21,275 nt of DNA from Quadrisphaera sp. (GTDB lineage: Bacteria; Actinomycetota; Actinomycetes; Actinomycetales; Quadrisphaeraceae). Made by a program: the position numbers and the translations under genes. This document shows positions 14,256-21,275 of this stretch, piece after piece. Positions within the stretch are counted from its first letter, which is position 1. Each line of letters opens with the position of its first letter. The notes below the pieces were generated by a model. That model was given only the letters and a program-made list of their open reading frames with translations, ran no database searches and was not told the origin of the DNA. Location of the stretch: assembly GCA_029258695.1 (NCBI GenBank), contig JARIBR010000142.1, forward strand, positions 1-21,275. Direction: 5' to 3'.

Positions 14256-16232
14256 GGGCGCGAGGCGACGCGTGTCGTCGGGGTGGCGCAGCGTCAGGCG
14301 CCGGGCGTCGAGCAGGGTCAGCAGGGGTACCGCGACGCGCCGGCTGGTCCCCCACGCCTGGCGCGCCTGGCTGAGGGTGAACGGCTGGTCGAGGCCGGCG
14401 AGCGCCGCTGCGGCCCGCTGCGGCGCGCCCGGCGCCAGGACGATGCCGTCGGCGACCTTCTCCAGGGCGCCCGCGCGCACAGCGGCGGCCAGCTCGCGCG
14501 TGCCGAGGCCGAGGTCTCGCAGGCGGTTCGCGTCGGGGGCGACGAACGGCGCGGCCTCGAGGTCGGCGAGCACCGCGTCCACGGAGCGCTGGACGGCCGG
14601 CGGCAACGTGCCCGCGCCGCCGGTGGCCGGTGACAGCCGCCCGTCGCGCAGCCTCAGGGCCACCTGACCCTCCAGGGGCAGGGCCGCGAGCGGCGCCACC
14701 AGCTCCGACGCCGGGATCCCGAGGCCCTGGCGCGCGGCCTCGACCGGCATCCCCGGCTCCAGGGGTCGCTCGGCGGCGTGCTGCGCTACCGCGGCGCCCA
14801 GCGCGCGGCGCCACCGGACCACCGTCGCCGGAGCGACCAGCCATCCGCCGGCGCTCAGGCCGCCGGCGCCGGAGAGGTTCTCGGCCAGCGCGTCGACGTC
14901 GGCCGGCGCCGCGCCGAGGAGGACCAGGTCCTCGCGGCGCACCACGCCCCGGCGGGACAGCTCGCCGGCGGCGTCGGCGACCGCGGGCAGCCCGGCCACC
15001 ACCGCCGCGCGCGCCCGCGCAGCGCCGCGACGCCGCAGGGCGGGGGGCGCCGGGTCGAGCACCGTCACGCCGGCGACCACACGGTGGGCGCCGGGGTCGC
15101 GCAGCAGGGCGACGTCGCCGACCCGCAGCGGCAGCGGGTCGCGCAGGGTCAGCCGGGCGCTGAGCAGGCGGCCCCGACGGACGTCCCCGAGGTCGGACCC
15201 GCGTGGCGCGCCGGCCACGGTCGCTGCGTCCTGTCCGCCGGCCCCGTCGGGCTCGCCCGCGCCCCCGGCCCCGAGCACCCGGACGCGCGCGGGGACGGCG
15301 GCCGCGCCGACGTGCAGCACGAGCTCCTCCGGCAGGCGCGGCGCCTCGTCCGGGCGCGCGGCGGCGCCCCGCTCGCTGACCTGCAGGCGGACGTCGAGCA
15401 CGGAGACCCACCGCGCGCTCCCGGGCGTGACGAGCGCGGCGCCGCGGCTCAGGGCGTCGGGCGGCGTCCCGCGAAGGTTCAGCGCCACGCGCGCCACGCC
15501 GCTCGCCCGCTGCACCGGCGCGCCGAGGCTCTGGACGCTGCGGACGGTGACGCTGGCACCGTCCGCCGTCGTCAGCCGGTCCCCCGCGGCGACCGTGCCC
15601 GCGGGCAGGGTCCCCGTCACGACGGTGCCTGCGCCGCGGATGGTGAACGAGCGGTCCACCCACAGGCGCACCGGCGCCGCCGGGTCCGGGGTGGGCAGCC
15701 GCCCCAGGACCCCGGCCAGCGCGGAGCGCAGCTCGCCCATCCCCGCGCCGGTGGTCGCCGAGACCGCGACGTGCGGGGCGCCGGCCATCGTGGTGGCGGC
15801 GAGCTGCTCGCGGGCCGCGGCGATCGCCGGTGCGGGGTCGGCGAGGTCGCTGCGGGTGATCACCAGCAGGCCGTGGCGCACGCCGAGGGCGTCGAGGGCG
15901 TCGAGGTGCTCGCCCGACTGCGGCATCCACCCGCCGTCCGCGGCCACCACGAGCATCGCCGCGGGCACCGGACCGACGCCGGCGAGCATCGTGGTGACGA
16001 AGCGCTCGTGGCCGGGGACGTCGACGAAGGCCACCTGCTCGGTGCCCGCGCCGCCCCCACCGGCCCCGCTCGGGCCGCCGGCCGCGGGCAGGGTCGTCCA
16101 CGCGTAGCCGAGGTCGATGGTCAGGCCGCGCCGGCGCTCCTCCTCGTACCGGTCGGGCTCCATCGACGTCAGGGCCCGCACGAGGGTGGACTTGCCGTGG
16201 TCGACGTGGCCGGCGGTGGCGATGACGTGCAC
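14253..16232 (-). CDS. selB: Selenocysteine-specific elongation factor SelB
   Basis: A GTPase that brings Sec-tRNA-Sec to the ribosome at UGA codons marked by a SECIS hairpin. It has 659 aa, slightly longer than E. coli SelB. The EF-Tu-like G domain is clear: G1 AGHVDHGKST (7-16), RRGLTIDLGYAW for switch I, DVPGHE (71-76) for G3 and TRSD (126-129) for G4. Beta-barrel domains follow, and the C-terminal third has the winged-helix repeats that read SECIS RNA (for example the RQGLGIPASELVAPLAALPLEG-type segment and the final LTLSQ/WGTSRRVAVPLL-type wing). A Gly-rich insertion (about 51-64) lies between switch I and G3. The GTG start is 3 nt after the selA stop, with GGGAGGG at the end of selA as ribosome site, so the two are translationally coupled. 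Confidence 0.96.
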   Translation of the reverse strand: MHVIATAGHVDHGKSTLVRALTSMEPDRYEEERRRGLTIDLGYAWTTLPAAGGPSGAGGGGAGTEQVAFVDVPGHERFVTTMLAGVGPVPAAMLVVAADGGWMPQSGEHLDALDALGVRHGLLVITRSDLADPAPAIAAAREQLAATTMAGAPHVAVSATTGAGMGELRSALAGVLGRLPTPDPAAPVRLWVDRSFTIRGAGTVVTGTLPAGTVAAGDRLTTADGASVTVRSVQSLGAPVQRASGVARVALNLRGTPPDALSRGAALVTPGSARWVSVLDVRLQVSERGAAARPDEAPRLPEELVLHVGAAAVPARVRVLGAGGAGEPDGAGGQDAATVAGAPRGSDLGDVRRGRLLSARLTLRDPLPLRVGDVALLRDPGAHRVVAGVTVLDPAPPALRRRGAARARAAVVAGLPAVADAAGELSRRGVVRREDLVLLGAAPADVDALAENLSGAGGLSAGGWLVAPATVVRWRRALGAAVAQHAAERPLEPGMPVEAARQGLGIPASELVAPLAALPLEGQVALRLRDGRLSPATGGAGTLPPAVQRSVDAVLADLEAAPFVAPDANRLRDLGLGTRELAAAVRAGALEKVADGIVLAPGAPQRAAAALAGLDQPFTLSQARQAWGTSRRVAVPLLTLLDARRLTLRHPDDTRRLAP

Positions 16233-16235
16233 GCC

Positions 16236-17636
16236 TCAGCCCTCCCGGTCGCTCGAGGGGGTTCGCGGCGCGACAGCGTGCGCGTCGGCGACGAGAGCGC
16301 GTGCGACGGCCACGAGAGCGGCGAGCAGGTCGGCGTCGGCGGTGGGAGGCACCGAGCGCAGGTCGACCACGGTGGCGCCGTCCTCGAGGCGGGCCACCAC
16401 CGGCGGGCTCCCGGAGCGCAGCGCCTCGGCGAAGGGCGCGGGCAGCGACAGCCCGGCGCTGGGCAGCGGGACGCCCGGCGCGCCACCGCCGCCCACGACC
16501 GCGGTGCTCGTCACCACGGACACGTCGGCATCGCCCAGCGCACCACCGGCGCCGCGGACCAGGGCTCGTCGCAGACGCTCCGCCCGCGCGGCGACCTCGG
16601 CGACAGGGATCTCCAGCGCGGCGATCACCGGCGGCGTCGGGCCCGTGAGGGTGGCTTCCAGCGCCGCGAGCATGAGCTTGTCGACGCGCAGCGCCCGCGC
16701 GAGGGGGTGTCGACGGGCCCGCTCGACCGCGTCGGCGCGCCCCAGCACCAGCCCGCCCTGGGGGCCGCCGAGCAGCTTGTCGGCGCTGGCCGTCACGAGG
16801 TCGGCGCCGGCGCGCAGCGCGGTGGCGGCGTCCGGTTCCTCGGGCAGCAGAGGGTGGGGGGCGAGCAGGCCCGAGCCGATGTCGACGACGAGCGAGGCGC
16901 CGCGCTCGCGGCACAGCGCGGCGAGGTCCGCGGTGGGCGGCGCGGAGGTGAAGCCGGTGATGCGGAAGTTGGAGGGGTGGACCTTGAGCACGATGCTGGG
17001 CGCGTCGCCGACGGCGTCGAGGGCGCCGGCGTAGTCCTGCAGGTGGGTGCGGTTGGTGGTGCCGACCTCGAGCAGCTGCGCGCCGGTGGAGGTGATGAGC
17101 TCCTGGAGGCGGAACCCGTCGCCGATCTCGACCATCTCCCCGCGGGAGATGACCACCCGACCGGCGGCGGCCAGCGCGGTGACGGCGAGGACCAGGGCGC
17201 CGGCGCCGTTGCCGACCACGTGGACGCCGCCGGCGTCGGGCACCGCGGCGGCCAGCGCGGCCATCGCGCCGCGACCGCGCCGGGCCCGCGTGCCGGTCGC
17301 GAGGTCCAGCTCGACGTCGGTGGTCCCCGCGGCGTCGGTGATCGCCGCCACCGCCGCCGGCGACAGGGCGGCCCGCCCGAGGTTGGTGTGGAGCAGCACG
17401 CCGGTCGCGTTGAGGACGGGGCGCAGGCTCGAGGCCGTGCTCGGCAGGCCGGCGAGCACGGCAGCGATCAGCCCGGCGGGCTCCAGAGATCCCTCGCGCA
17501 CCCGCTGCTGGGCCGCGACCACGGCCGACTTGACGAGCGGGCGGCCCAGGCTGGCGATTGCCGGCGCCAGGCCCGGGTCTGCGAGGACGGCGTCGGTACG
17601 GGGAACCGCCCGGCGAGGGTCGGGCGGGGCGCTCAC
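16236..17636 (-). CDS. selA: L-seryl-tRNA(Sec) selenium transferase SelA
   Basis: A PLP enzyme converting Ser-tRNA-Sec to Sec-tRNA-Sec using selenophosphate. It has 466 aa, near the E. coli length of 463. The N-terminal tRNA-binding region contains LRPVLNATGVLLHTNLGRA (71-89), the most conserved block of the family. The PLP Schiff-base lysine is K287 in SADKLLGGPQGG, with VDIGSG (251-256) before it. The C-terminal part ends RSVPPTADADLLAAL. The GTG at 17636 was chosen because the family N-terminus (VLADPGLAPAIASLGRPLVK) follows at normal distance and TACCGT lies 7 nt upstream; a GGAGG is also present but only 2 nt from the GTG. It is followed 3 nt later by selB and preceded by tRNA-Sec on the same strand. 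Confidence 0.97.
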   Translation of the reverse strand: MSAPPDPRRAVPRTDAVLADPGLAPAIASLGRPLVKSAVVAAQQRVREGSLEPAGLIAAVLAGLPSTASSLRPVLNATGVLLHTNLGRAALSPAAVAAITDAAGTTDVELDLATGTRARRGRGAMAALAAAVPDAGGVHVVGNGAGALVLAVTALAAAGRVVISRGEMVEIGDGFRLQELITSTGAQLLEVGTTNRTHLQDYAGALDAVGDAPSIVLKVHPSNFRITGFTSAPPTADLAALCRERGASLVVDIGSGLLAPHPLLPEEPDAATALRAGADLVTASADKLLGGPQGGLVLGRADAVERARRHPLARALRVDKLMLAALEATLTGPTPPVIAALEIPVAEVAARAERLRRALVRGAGGALGDADVSVVTSTAVVGGGGAPGVPLPSAGLSLPAPFAEALRSGSPPVVARLEDGATVVDLRSVPPTADADLLAALVAVARALVADAHAVAPRTPSSDREG

Positions 17637-17643
17637 GACCTCC

Positions 17644-17649
17644 ACGGTA
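17644..17649 (-). promoter_or_regulatory. Candidate leaderless -10 element of selA
   Basis: TACCGT followed by 7 nt and GTG on the minus strand, between tRNA-Sec and selA. This would let selAB be transcribed apart from the tRNA gene. Confidence 0.4.
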
Positions 17650-17675
17650 GGCGGGGTGGTGAGCGCGCGCAGCGG

Positions 17676-17768
17676 CGGAGGCGGACGGGAATCGAACCCG
17701 CCAGACCGAGGTGCTCGGTCTCGTCGGTGTTGAAGACCGCGGGGACCACCAGGAACCCTGACGCCTCC
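17676..17768 (-). tRNA. selC: tRNA-Sec (anticodon TCA)
   Basis: A 93-nt tRNA gene without encoded CCA. The acceptor stem GGAGGCG pairs with CGCCTCC, with discriminator G. The anticodon loop is CTTCAAC, giving anticodon TCA to read UGA. The long variable arm has a perfect 8-bp stem (AGACCGAG/CTCGGTCT) with a CAC loop, and the T-loop is TTCGATT between CGGG and CCCG. Length, long arm and TCA anticodon are specific to selenocysteine tRNA, and its position between selA and selD confirms it. Two details are less tidy: the eighth acceptor pair is T/C and the first anticodon-stem pair is G/A in my hand fold. Confidence 0.95.
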
Positions 17769-17828
17769 TCGCCGCGCGCTCGCAGGAGCAGCACGGCGCC
17801 CCACCAGGCTAGCCGGGCGACGCGGACC

Positions 17829-17834
17829 TAGCCT
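17829..17834 (+). promoter_or_regulatory. Candidate leaderless -10 element of selD
   Basis: TAGCCT followed by 6 nt and GTG on the plus strand. No Shine-Dalgarno sequence and no clear -35 hexamer. Confidence 0.5.
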
Positions 17835-17840
17835 TTCGCG

Positions 17841-18860
17841 GTGACCACGCAGCGCGGACGACTGACCGGATACGCCCACGGCGGGGGGTGCGCGTGCAAG
17901 ATCCCGCCCGGTGAGCTCGAGGCCGTCGTGGCGTCGCTGGGGGGCGTCTCGACCACGCCGGCGGTGCCCGGCGCCGAGCTGGTCGTCGGCCTCGACGGCG
18001 GGGACGACGCCGCGGCGGTGCGCCTCGACGGGGATCGGGCGATCATCGCCACCACCGACTTCTTCACCCCCGTCGTCGACGACGCCTACGACTGGGGACG
18101 CATCGCCGCCGCCAACGCCCTCTCCGACGTGTACGCGATGGGCGGGGAGCCGCTCGTCGCCCTCAACCTGCTGTGCTGGCCCCGGGAGTCCCTGCCGATG
18201 GAGCTCGCCGGGCAGGTGCTCCGCGGGGGCCTCGACGTGGCGTCCTCCGCCGGGTGCTTCGTCGCCGGCGGGCACAGCGTCGACGACCCGGAGCCGAAGT
18301 ACGGGATGGCCGTGACGGGCACGGCGCAGGTGAGCGAGCTCCTGCGCAACGACGCGGGGCGCCCCGGCGTGCCCCTGTCGCTGACGAAGCCGCTGGGGGT
18401 CGGGGTGCTGAACTCGCGACACAAGGCCACCGGTGAGGTCTTCGACCAGGCGGTGGCGTCGATGACGGCGCTGAACCGCGACGCCTCCAGGGCGGCACGC
18501 GCCGCGGGCCTGCGGTGCGCCACCGACGTCACCGGGTTCGGGCTGCTCGGCCACCTCTACAAGATGGCGCGCGCCTCCGGGGTGGCCGCGGTGGTGGAGT
18601 CGGCCGCCGTGCCCTACCTCGACGGCGCCCGCGAGGCGCTGCGCGACGGGTACGTCTCCGGAGGGACCCGGCGCAACCTCGACTGGGTGAGGCCCCACCT
18701 GAGGTCCGAGGTCGGCGAGGACGAGCTTTTGCTCCTCGCCGACGCCCAGACCTCCGGCGGGTTGCTCGTGGCCGGCGAGGTCCCGGGCGCGCCGGTCGTC
18801 GGCGAGCTGGTGGCCGCCGGGCACCCTTCGGTGGGCGACGCGACGGTGGTGGTGCGCTGA
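17841..18860 (+). CDS. selD: Selenophosphate synthetase SelD
   Basis: Makes selenophosphate, the selenium donor for SelA, from selenide and ATP. It has 339 aa, close to E. coli SelD. The glycine-rich N-terminal active loop is HGGGCACKI (13-21), with Cys17 and Lys20 at the same numbers as the E. coli catalytic pair; it is the Cys form, not a Sec-containing one. ATP/metal-binding features follow: DDAAAVRL (about 55), TTDFFTPVVDD, ANALSDVYAMGGEP (93-106) and AGGHSVDDPEPKYG. The C-terminal AIRS domain includes CATDVTGFGLLGHL and DAQTSGGLL. The GTG start gives the expected N-terminus. It is divergent from tRNA-Sec and selAB and converges on the NrfD gene, whose stop lies 33 bp away. Confidence 0.97.
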   Translation: MTTQRGRLTGYAHGGGCACKIPPGELEAVVASLGGVSTTPAVPGAELVVGLDGGDDAAAVRLDGDRAIIATTDFFTPVVDDAYDWGRIAAANALSDVYAMGGEPLVALNLLCWPRESLPMELAGQVLRGGLDVASSAGCFVAGGHSVDDPEPKYGMAVTGTAQVSELLRNDAGRPGVPLSLTKPLGVGVLNSRHKATGEVFDQAVASMTALNRDASRAARAAGLRCATDVTGFGLLGHLYKMARASGVAAVVESAAVPYLDGAREALRDGYVSGGTRRNLDWVRPHLRSEVGEDELLLLADAQTSGGLLVAGEVPGAPVVGELVAAGHPSVGDATVVVR

Positions 18861-18893
18861 CGCCCCGGTGGCGCCTCGGCCGGCGGTGGAGCC

Positions 18894-20024
18894 TCAGCCC
18901 TGCGGCGACCGGCCTCCGTCACCACCCGAGGCGGCGCGGGCGGCCCGGCGCGCCTCGAGGCGCTCGCGCTGCGGGATCACGGTGTACTTCGGGTCCTTCG
19001 CCGACGCGACGCCACCCTCGTAGATCCCGAAGCGCGTCAGCGCGGCGCCGGCGTTGAGCGCCAGGCCCGAGAGCACCTGGACGGTCCTGCCCCACCGCCC
19101 GAGGCGCGGCGCGATCAGCGCTCCCACGCTCCCGGTGGCCAACGCCGCGCGCGAGGCCTTGAGCAGCGCGCCGGAGCGTCCCTGCGAGTAGACCTCGCCG
19201 ACGAGGCCGACGCGGCGCTCCATGCGCTCCATCAGCGCCAGCTCCGCGCCCGCACCGAGCACGCCCATCCGGCGCGCCGGACCGGCCTCGGTGACCGGGG
19301 CCGCGACCATGCCGGCGCCGCCGGCGCTGGCCATGCCGCTGGCGGCGAAGACGAACGGCAGCTCGGGGTAGACGTCGTGCCAGGCCGGCACGGCGGTGTC
19401 GGCGATGAGCACGGCCGTGTAGGTGGTCAGCGCCGGACCGAAGAGGGCCGACCCGGCACCCGTCACGCTGCCGATGCCCGGCATGACCTTCTCCGCCACC
19501 CCGGCGAGCTTCTCCCCGCCCACGACGCGCACGACGGGCAGGACCACACCGGGGAGCTCGGTGGCCATCGCCACCCCGGCCAGGGTGGCGAAGGGGGCGA
19601 GGATCCACGACCCCACGTTCATGGGCGAGGTCCACTTGAAGACCCGCAGCATGTTGACGAACCGTGTGGGCACCCCGAGGTCGTGCACGAGCGCCACGGT
19701 GCTGACGACGGCAGCGCCGCCGGCGACCAGGCGCGAGCCCTTGCGCAACGTCGGGCGGCCGGTGGCGTCGGCGAGCGCTCCCACCACCGACGACGAGCCC
19801 GCGAGCCCGCCGAGGTAGAGGTACCCGGCGATGTCCATGATCTGCCACACCGGCGCCTTGATGATGGGACGCCCGTAGTAGGACTCGAACTCCGCCTCGG
19901 GCACCATGAGCGACTCCGAGCCGCGCCGCCGCTTGCGGCCCCCGCCGCCCGACCCCTGCTGCCCGGGGTCCTTGCGGCCAGGGCCGGAGCTGCCGCTGCG
20001 CTCCAGCATCGACGCTCCGGTCAT
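18894..20024 (-). CDS. nrfD: NrfD/PsrC-family membrane anchor subunit, formate dehydrogenase-associated
   Basis: About 376 aa, a multi-spanning membrane quinone-interacting subunit. After a Gly/Arg/Ser-rich cytoplasmic stretch (1-39) comes PEAEFESYYGRPIIKAPVW, typical of NrfD proteins associated with formate dehydrogenase, then a series of hydrophobic helices (about 63-85, 97-116, 139-160 and more) and a basic C-terminal tail (ERLEARRAARAA). It probably passes electrons from the iron-sulfur subunit to menaquinone. It replaces the cytochrome b subunit found in E. coli FdnGHI-type enzymes. The ATG at 20024 is preceded closely by GGGAGGAG; a GTG at 20072 overlapping the fdh beta stop (TAGTG) would add 16 residues and is a real alternative. 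The gene order alpha-beta-NrfD indicates one operon. Confidence 0.87.
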   Translation of the reverse strand: MTGASMLERSGSSGPGRKDPGQQGSGGGGRKRRRGSESLMVPEAEFESYYGRPIIKAPVWQIMDIAGYLYLGGLAGSSSVVGALADATGRPTLRKGSRLVAGGAAVVSTVALVHDLGVPTRFVNMLRVFKWTSPMNVGSWILAPFATLAGVAMATELPGVVLPVVRVVGGEKLAGVAEKVMPGIGSVTGAGSALFGPALTTYTAVLIADTAVPAWHDVYPELPFVFAASGMASAGGAGMVAAPVTEAGPARRMGVLGAGAELALMERMERRVGLVGEVYSQGRSGALLKASRAALATGSVGALIAPRLGRWGRTVQVLSGLALNAGAALTRFGIYEGGVASAKDPKYTVIPQRERLEARRAARAASGGDGGRSPQG

Positions 20025-20071
20025 CTCCTCCCGGCGGTCCAGCGGGTCACGCTTCCCGCCACCGACGGGCA

Positions 20072-21034
20072 CTAGGATCGCCGCCCGAGGAACGTCACGG
20101 CTGCCGCGCCGGCGAGCGCGAGGGCCGCGGCGCCCGCGTGACGCCACATCGACGGGAGGTCCCGGGTGGTGACCACCGGGTCCGGCGGCAGGCCATAGAC
20201 CTCGGGGTCGTCGAGGAGGAGGAAGAAGGCACCGTCGCCGCCCACCCCGTCGTCCGGGTCGTGCCCGTAGAGCTGGGCGTTGGGCTCACCGCGGCTCTGG
20301 AGCTCGGCGAGGCGGGCGTCGGCCCGCTCGCGCAGCTCGTCGAGCACCCCGAACTGGATGGAGTCGGTCGGGCACGCCTTCGCGCACGCCGGCTCCTGCG
20401 GCTCGTCGGCATCGCTGATGCGGTCGTAGCAGAGCGTGCACTTGTGGGCCTTGCCGTCGGACTCCCGCTTGCCGATGACGCCGTAGGGGCAGGCCGGCAC
20501 GCAGTACCCGCAGCCGTTGCAGACGTCGTCCTGCACGATGACCGTGCCGTGCTCGGTGCGGATCAGGGCTCCGGTGGGGCAGACGTCCAGGCACGCGGCG
20601 TGCGTGCAGTGCTTGCAGACGTCGGAGGACATCAGCCACCGCACGCCCTGGCCCGAGCCCGAGGGGCCCTGCGCGGAGACGCCGTCCGGCGGCATGGTGT
20701 CGACGGGGCGCAGCGACGGCATCCCCAGGGAGACGGGGGGCTTGACGGGCACGGCCTGCTCGATGAACGCCACGTGGCGCCACGTGGACGCGCCGAGATC
20801 GCTGGTGTTGTCGTAGGACTCCCCCGTGAGCTCCAGGGCGCCGTCCTGGGGGACGTCGTTCCACTGCTTGCACGCCACCTCGCAGGCCTTGCAGCCGATG
20901 CACAGCGAGGTGTCGGTGAAGAAGCCCTTGCGGGGCGGGTGGTCGTGGCCGTAGCCGGACGCCCCCGTCGGGTCGAACGTCTCGCCGCGGGGTCCGCCGC
21001 TGGTCTCGAACGCTGTCGTCGGCTGAGCGGTCAT
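20072..21034 (-). CDS. fdhB: Formate dehydrogenase beta subunit, four [4Fe-4S] ferredoxin-like protein
   Basis: A 320-aa electron-transfer subunit linking the catalytic alpha subunit to the membrane anchor. Sixteen cysteines form four cluster motifs: C45/48/51/55 (CIGCKACEVAC), C140/143/148/152, C172/175/178/182 (CNGCGYCVPAC) and C199/202/217/221. The region LCIGCKACEVACKQWNDVP and the GRxS-like ending match FdnH/FdoH-type beta subunits. A C-terminal hydrophobic segment (about 299-317) is a likely single membrane anchor, as in FdnH. A Gly/Ser/Pro-rich insertion (about 115-130) precedes the second cluster. The ATG at 21034 overlaps the alpha stop (ATGA), and AGGAGG stands 6 nt upstream, inside the alpha gene, indicating translational coupling. 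Confidence 0.95.
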   Translation of the reverse strand: MTAQPTTAFETSGGPRGETFDPTGASGYGHDHPPRKGFFTDTSLCIGCKACEVACKQWNDVPQDGALELTGESYDNTSDLGASTWRHVAFIEQAVPVKPPVSLGMPSLRPVDTMPPDGVSAQGPSGSGQGVRWLMSSDVCKHCTHAACLDVCPTGALIRTEHGTVIVQDDVCNGCGYCVPACPYGVIGKRESDGKAHKCTLCYDRISDADEPQEPACAKACPTDSIQFGVLDELRERADARLAELQSRGEPNAQLYGHDPDDGVGGDGAFFLLLDDPEVYGLPPDPVVTTRDLPSMWRHAGAAALALAGAAAVTFLGRRS

Positions 21035-21275
21035 CCGATGCCTCCTCGGCTGGCGGGCACGTCGTCGTCGGTGGGCAGGCCCGCGCGGCGGCGGTACTCG
21101 GCCACGTAGCGCAGCAGGTCGGGCCCGCGCGGGCGCCTGCCGGGCTGCACGTCGCACGTGCCGACCTTGTCCTGGATGTGGACGTTGGGGTCGAGCACGA
21201 TCTCGACGAGCTCGTTGGCGGCGTCACCGGTGGTGATGCCGTTGGGTCCCCAGTGCCACGGGATGCCGATCTGGT
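21031..21275 (-). CDS. fdhA: Formate dehydrogenase alpha subunit, C-terminal fragment
   Basis: The last 80 residues of the molybdenum/tungsten bis-MGD catalytic subunit; the rest is beyond the window edge. The visible part reads IPWHWGPNGITTGDAANELV, then LDPNVHIQDKVGTCDVQPGR-type ending, the signature tail of FdnG/FdoG-type formate dehydrogenases. The catalytic Sec/Cys position, Tat signal and N-terminal [4Fe-4S] site are all outside. The stop TGA overlaps the beta start as ATGA. A genuine Sec codon in this gene would explain the adjacent sel genes, but that is inference. Confidence 0.93.
   Translation of the reverse strand, partial: QIGIPWHWGPNGITTGDAANELVEIVLDPNVHIQDKVGTCDVQPGRRPRGPDLLRYVAEYRRRAGLPTDDDVPASRGGIG

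Noticed and set aside
14005..16914. Long minus-strand open frame out of phase with selB and selA
   Set aside because: The translation is Arg/Ala-rich without motifs while the overlapping frames encode clear SelB, SelA and methyltransferase.
17841..18860. Possible selenocysteine form of SelD
   Set aside because: The catalytic position is encoded as Cys17 and no in-frame TGA occurs.

Overview
The window is very GC-rich, uses GTG starts often, packs genes tightly and overlaps stops and starts. Together with the gene families this points to an Actinomycetota chromosome. I cannot name the genus from sequence alone. It looks like core and metabolic chromosome: I see no phage, transposase or CRISPR array.

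Layout. (1) 1-3096, minus strand: a fragment of an unrecognised membrane protein, then leuS (leucyl-tRNA synthetase). (2) 3117-5306: two divergent membrane GGDEF proteins. The plus-strand one has an intact diguanylate cyclase site; the minus-strand one is degenerate and probably a non-catalytic partner or sensor. (3) 5374-8620, minus strand: a small ABM-fold monooxygenase, a secreted subtilisin-like S8 protease with its own promoter and ribosome site, a repeat-rich 311-bp spacer, and a metallo-beta-lactamase-fold hydrolase. (4) 8763-12350, plus strand: a 1195-aa single-chain ABC exporter with two TMD-NBD halves and clearly asymmetric ATP sites. (5) 12351-12755: a convergent intergenic region with an 18-bp tandem repeat and a 33-bp inverted repeat. 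(6) 12756-14242, minus strand: a GNAT acetyltransferase and a SAM methyltransferase. (7) 14253-18860: the selenocysteine system, with selB, selA and tRNA-Sec (selC) on the minus strand and selD divergent on the plus strand. (8) 18894-21275, minus strand: an NrfD-type membrane anchor, a four-cluster ferredoxin-like formate dehydrogenase beta subunit, and the C-terminal end of the alpha subunit.

Regions 7 and 8 fit together. SelD makes selenophosphate, SelA converts Ser-tRNA-Sec to Sec-tRNA-Sec, and SelB delivers it at a UGA codon. The adjacent formate dehydrogenase is the obvious client; its Sec or Cys codon lies beyond position 21275 and cannot be seen here.

A recurring regulatory theme is a TANNNT -10-like hexamer placed only 6-7 nt before the start codon of leuS, the acetyltransferase, the methyltransferase, selA and selD. 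This suggests leaderless transcripts. The features most worth following up are the 12494-12626 repeat element, the leaderless start pattern, the divergent GGDEF pair, the asymmetric one-chain ABC exporter, and the compact sel-fdh island.
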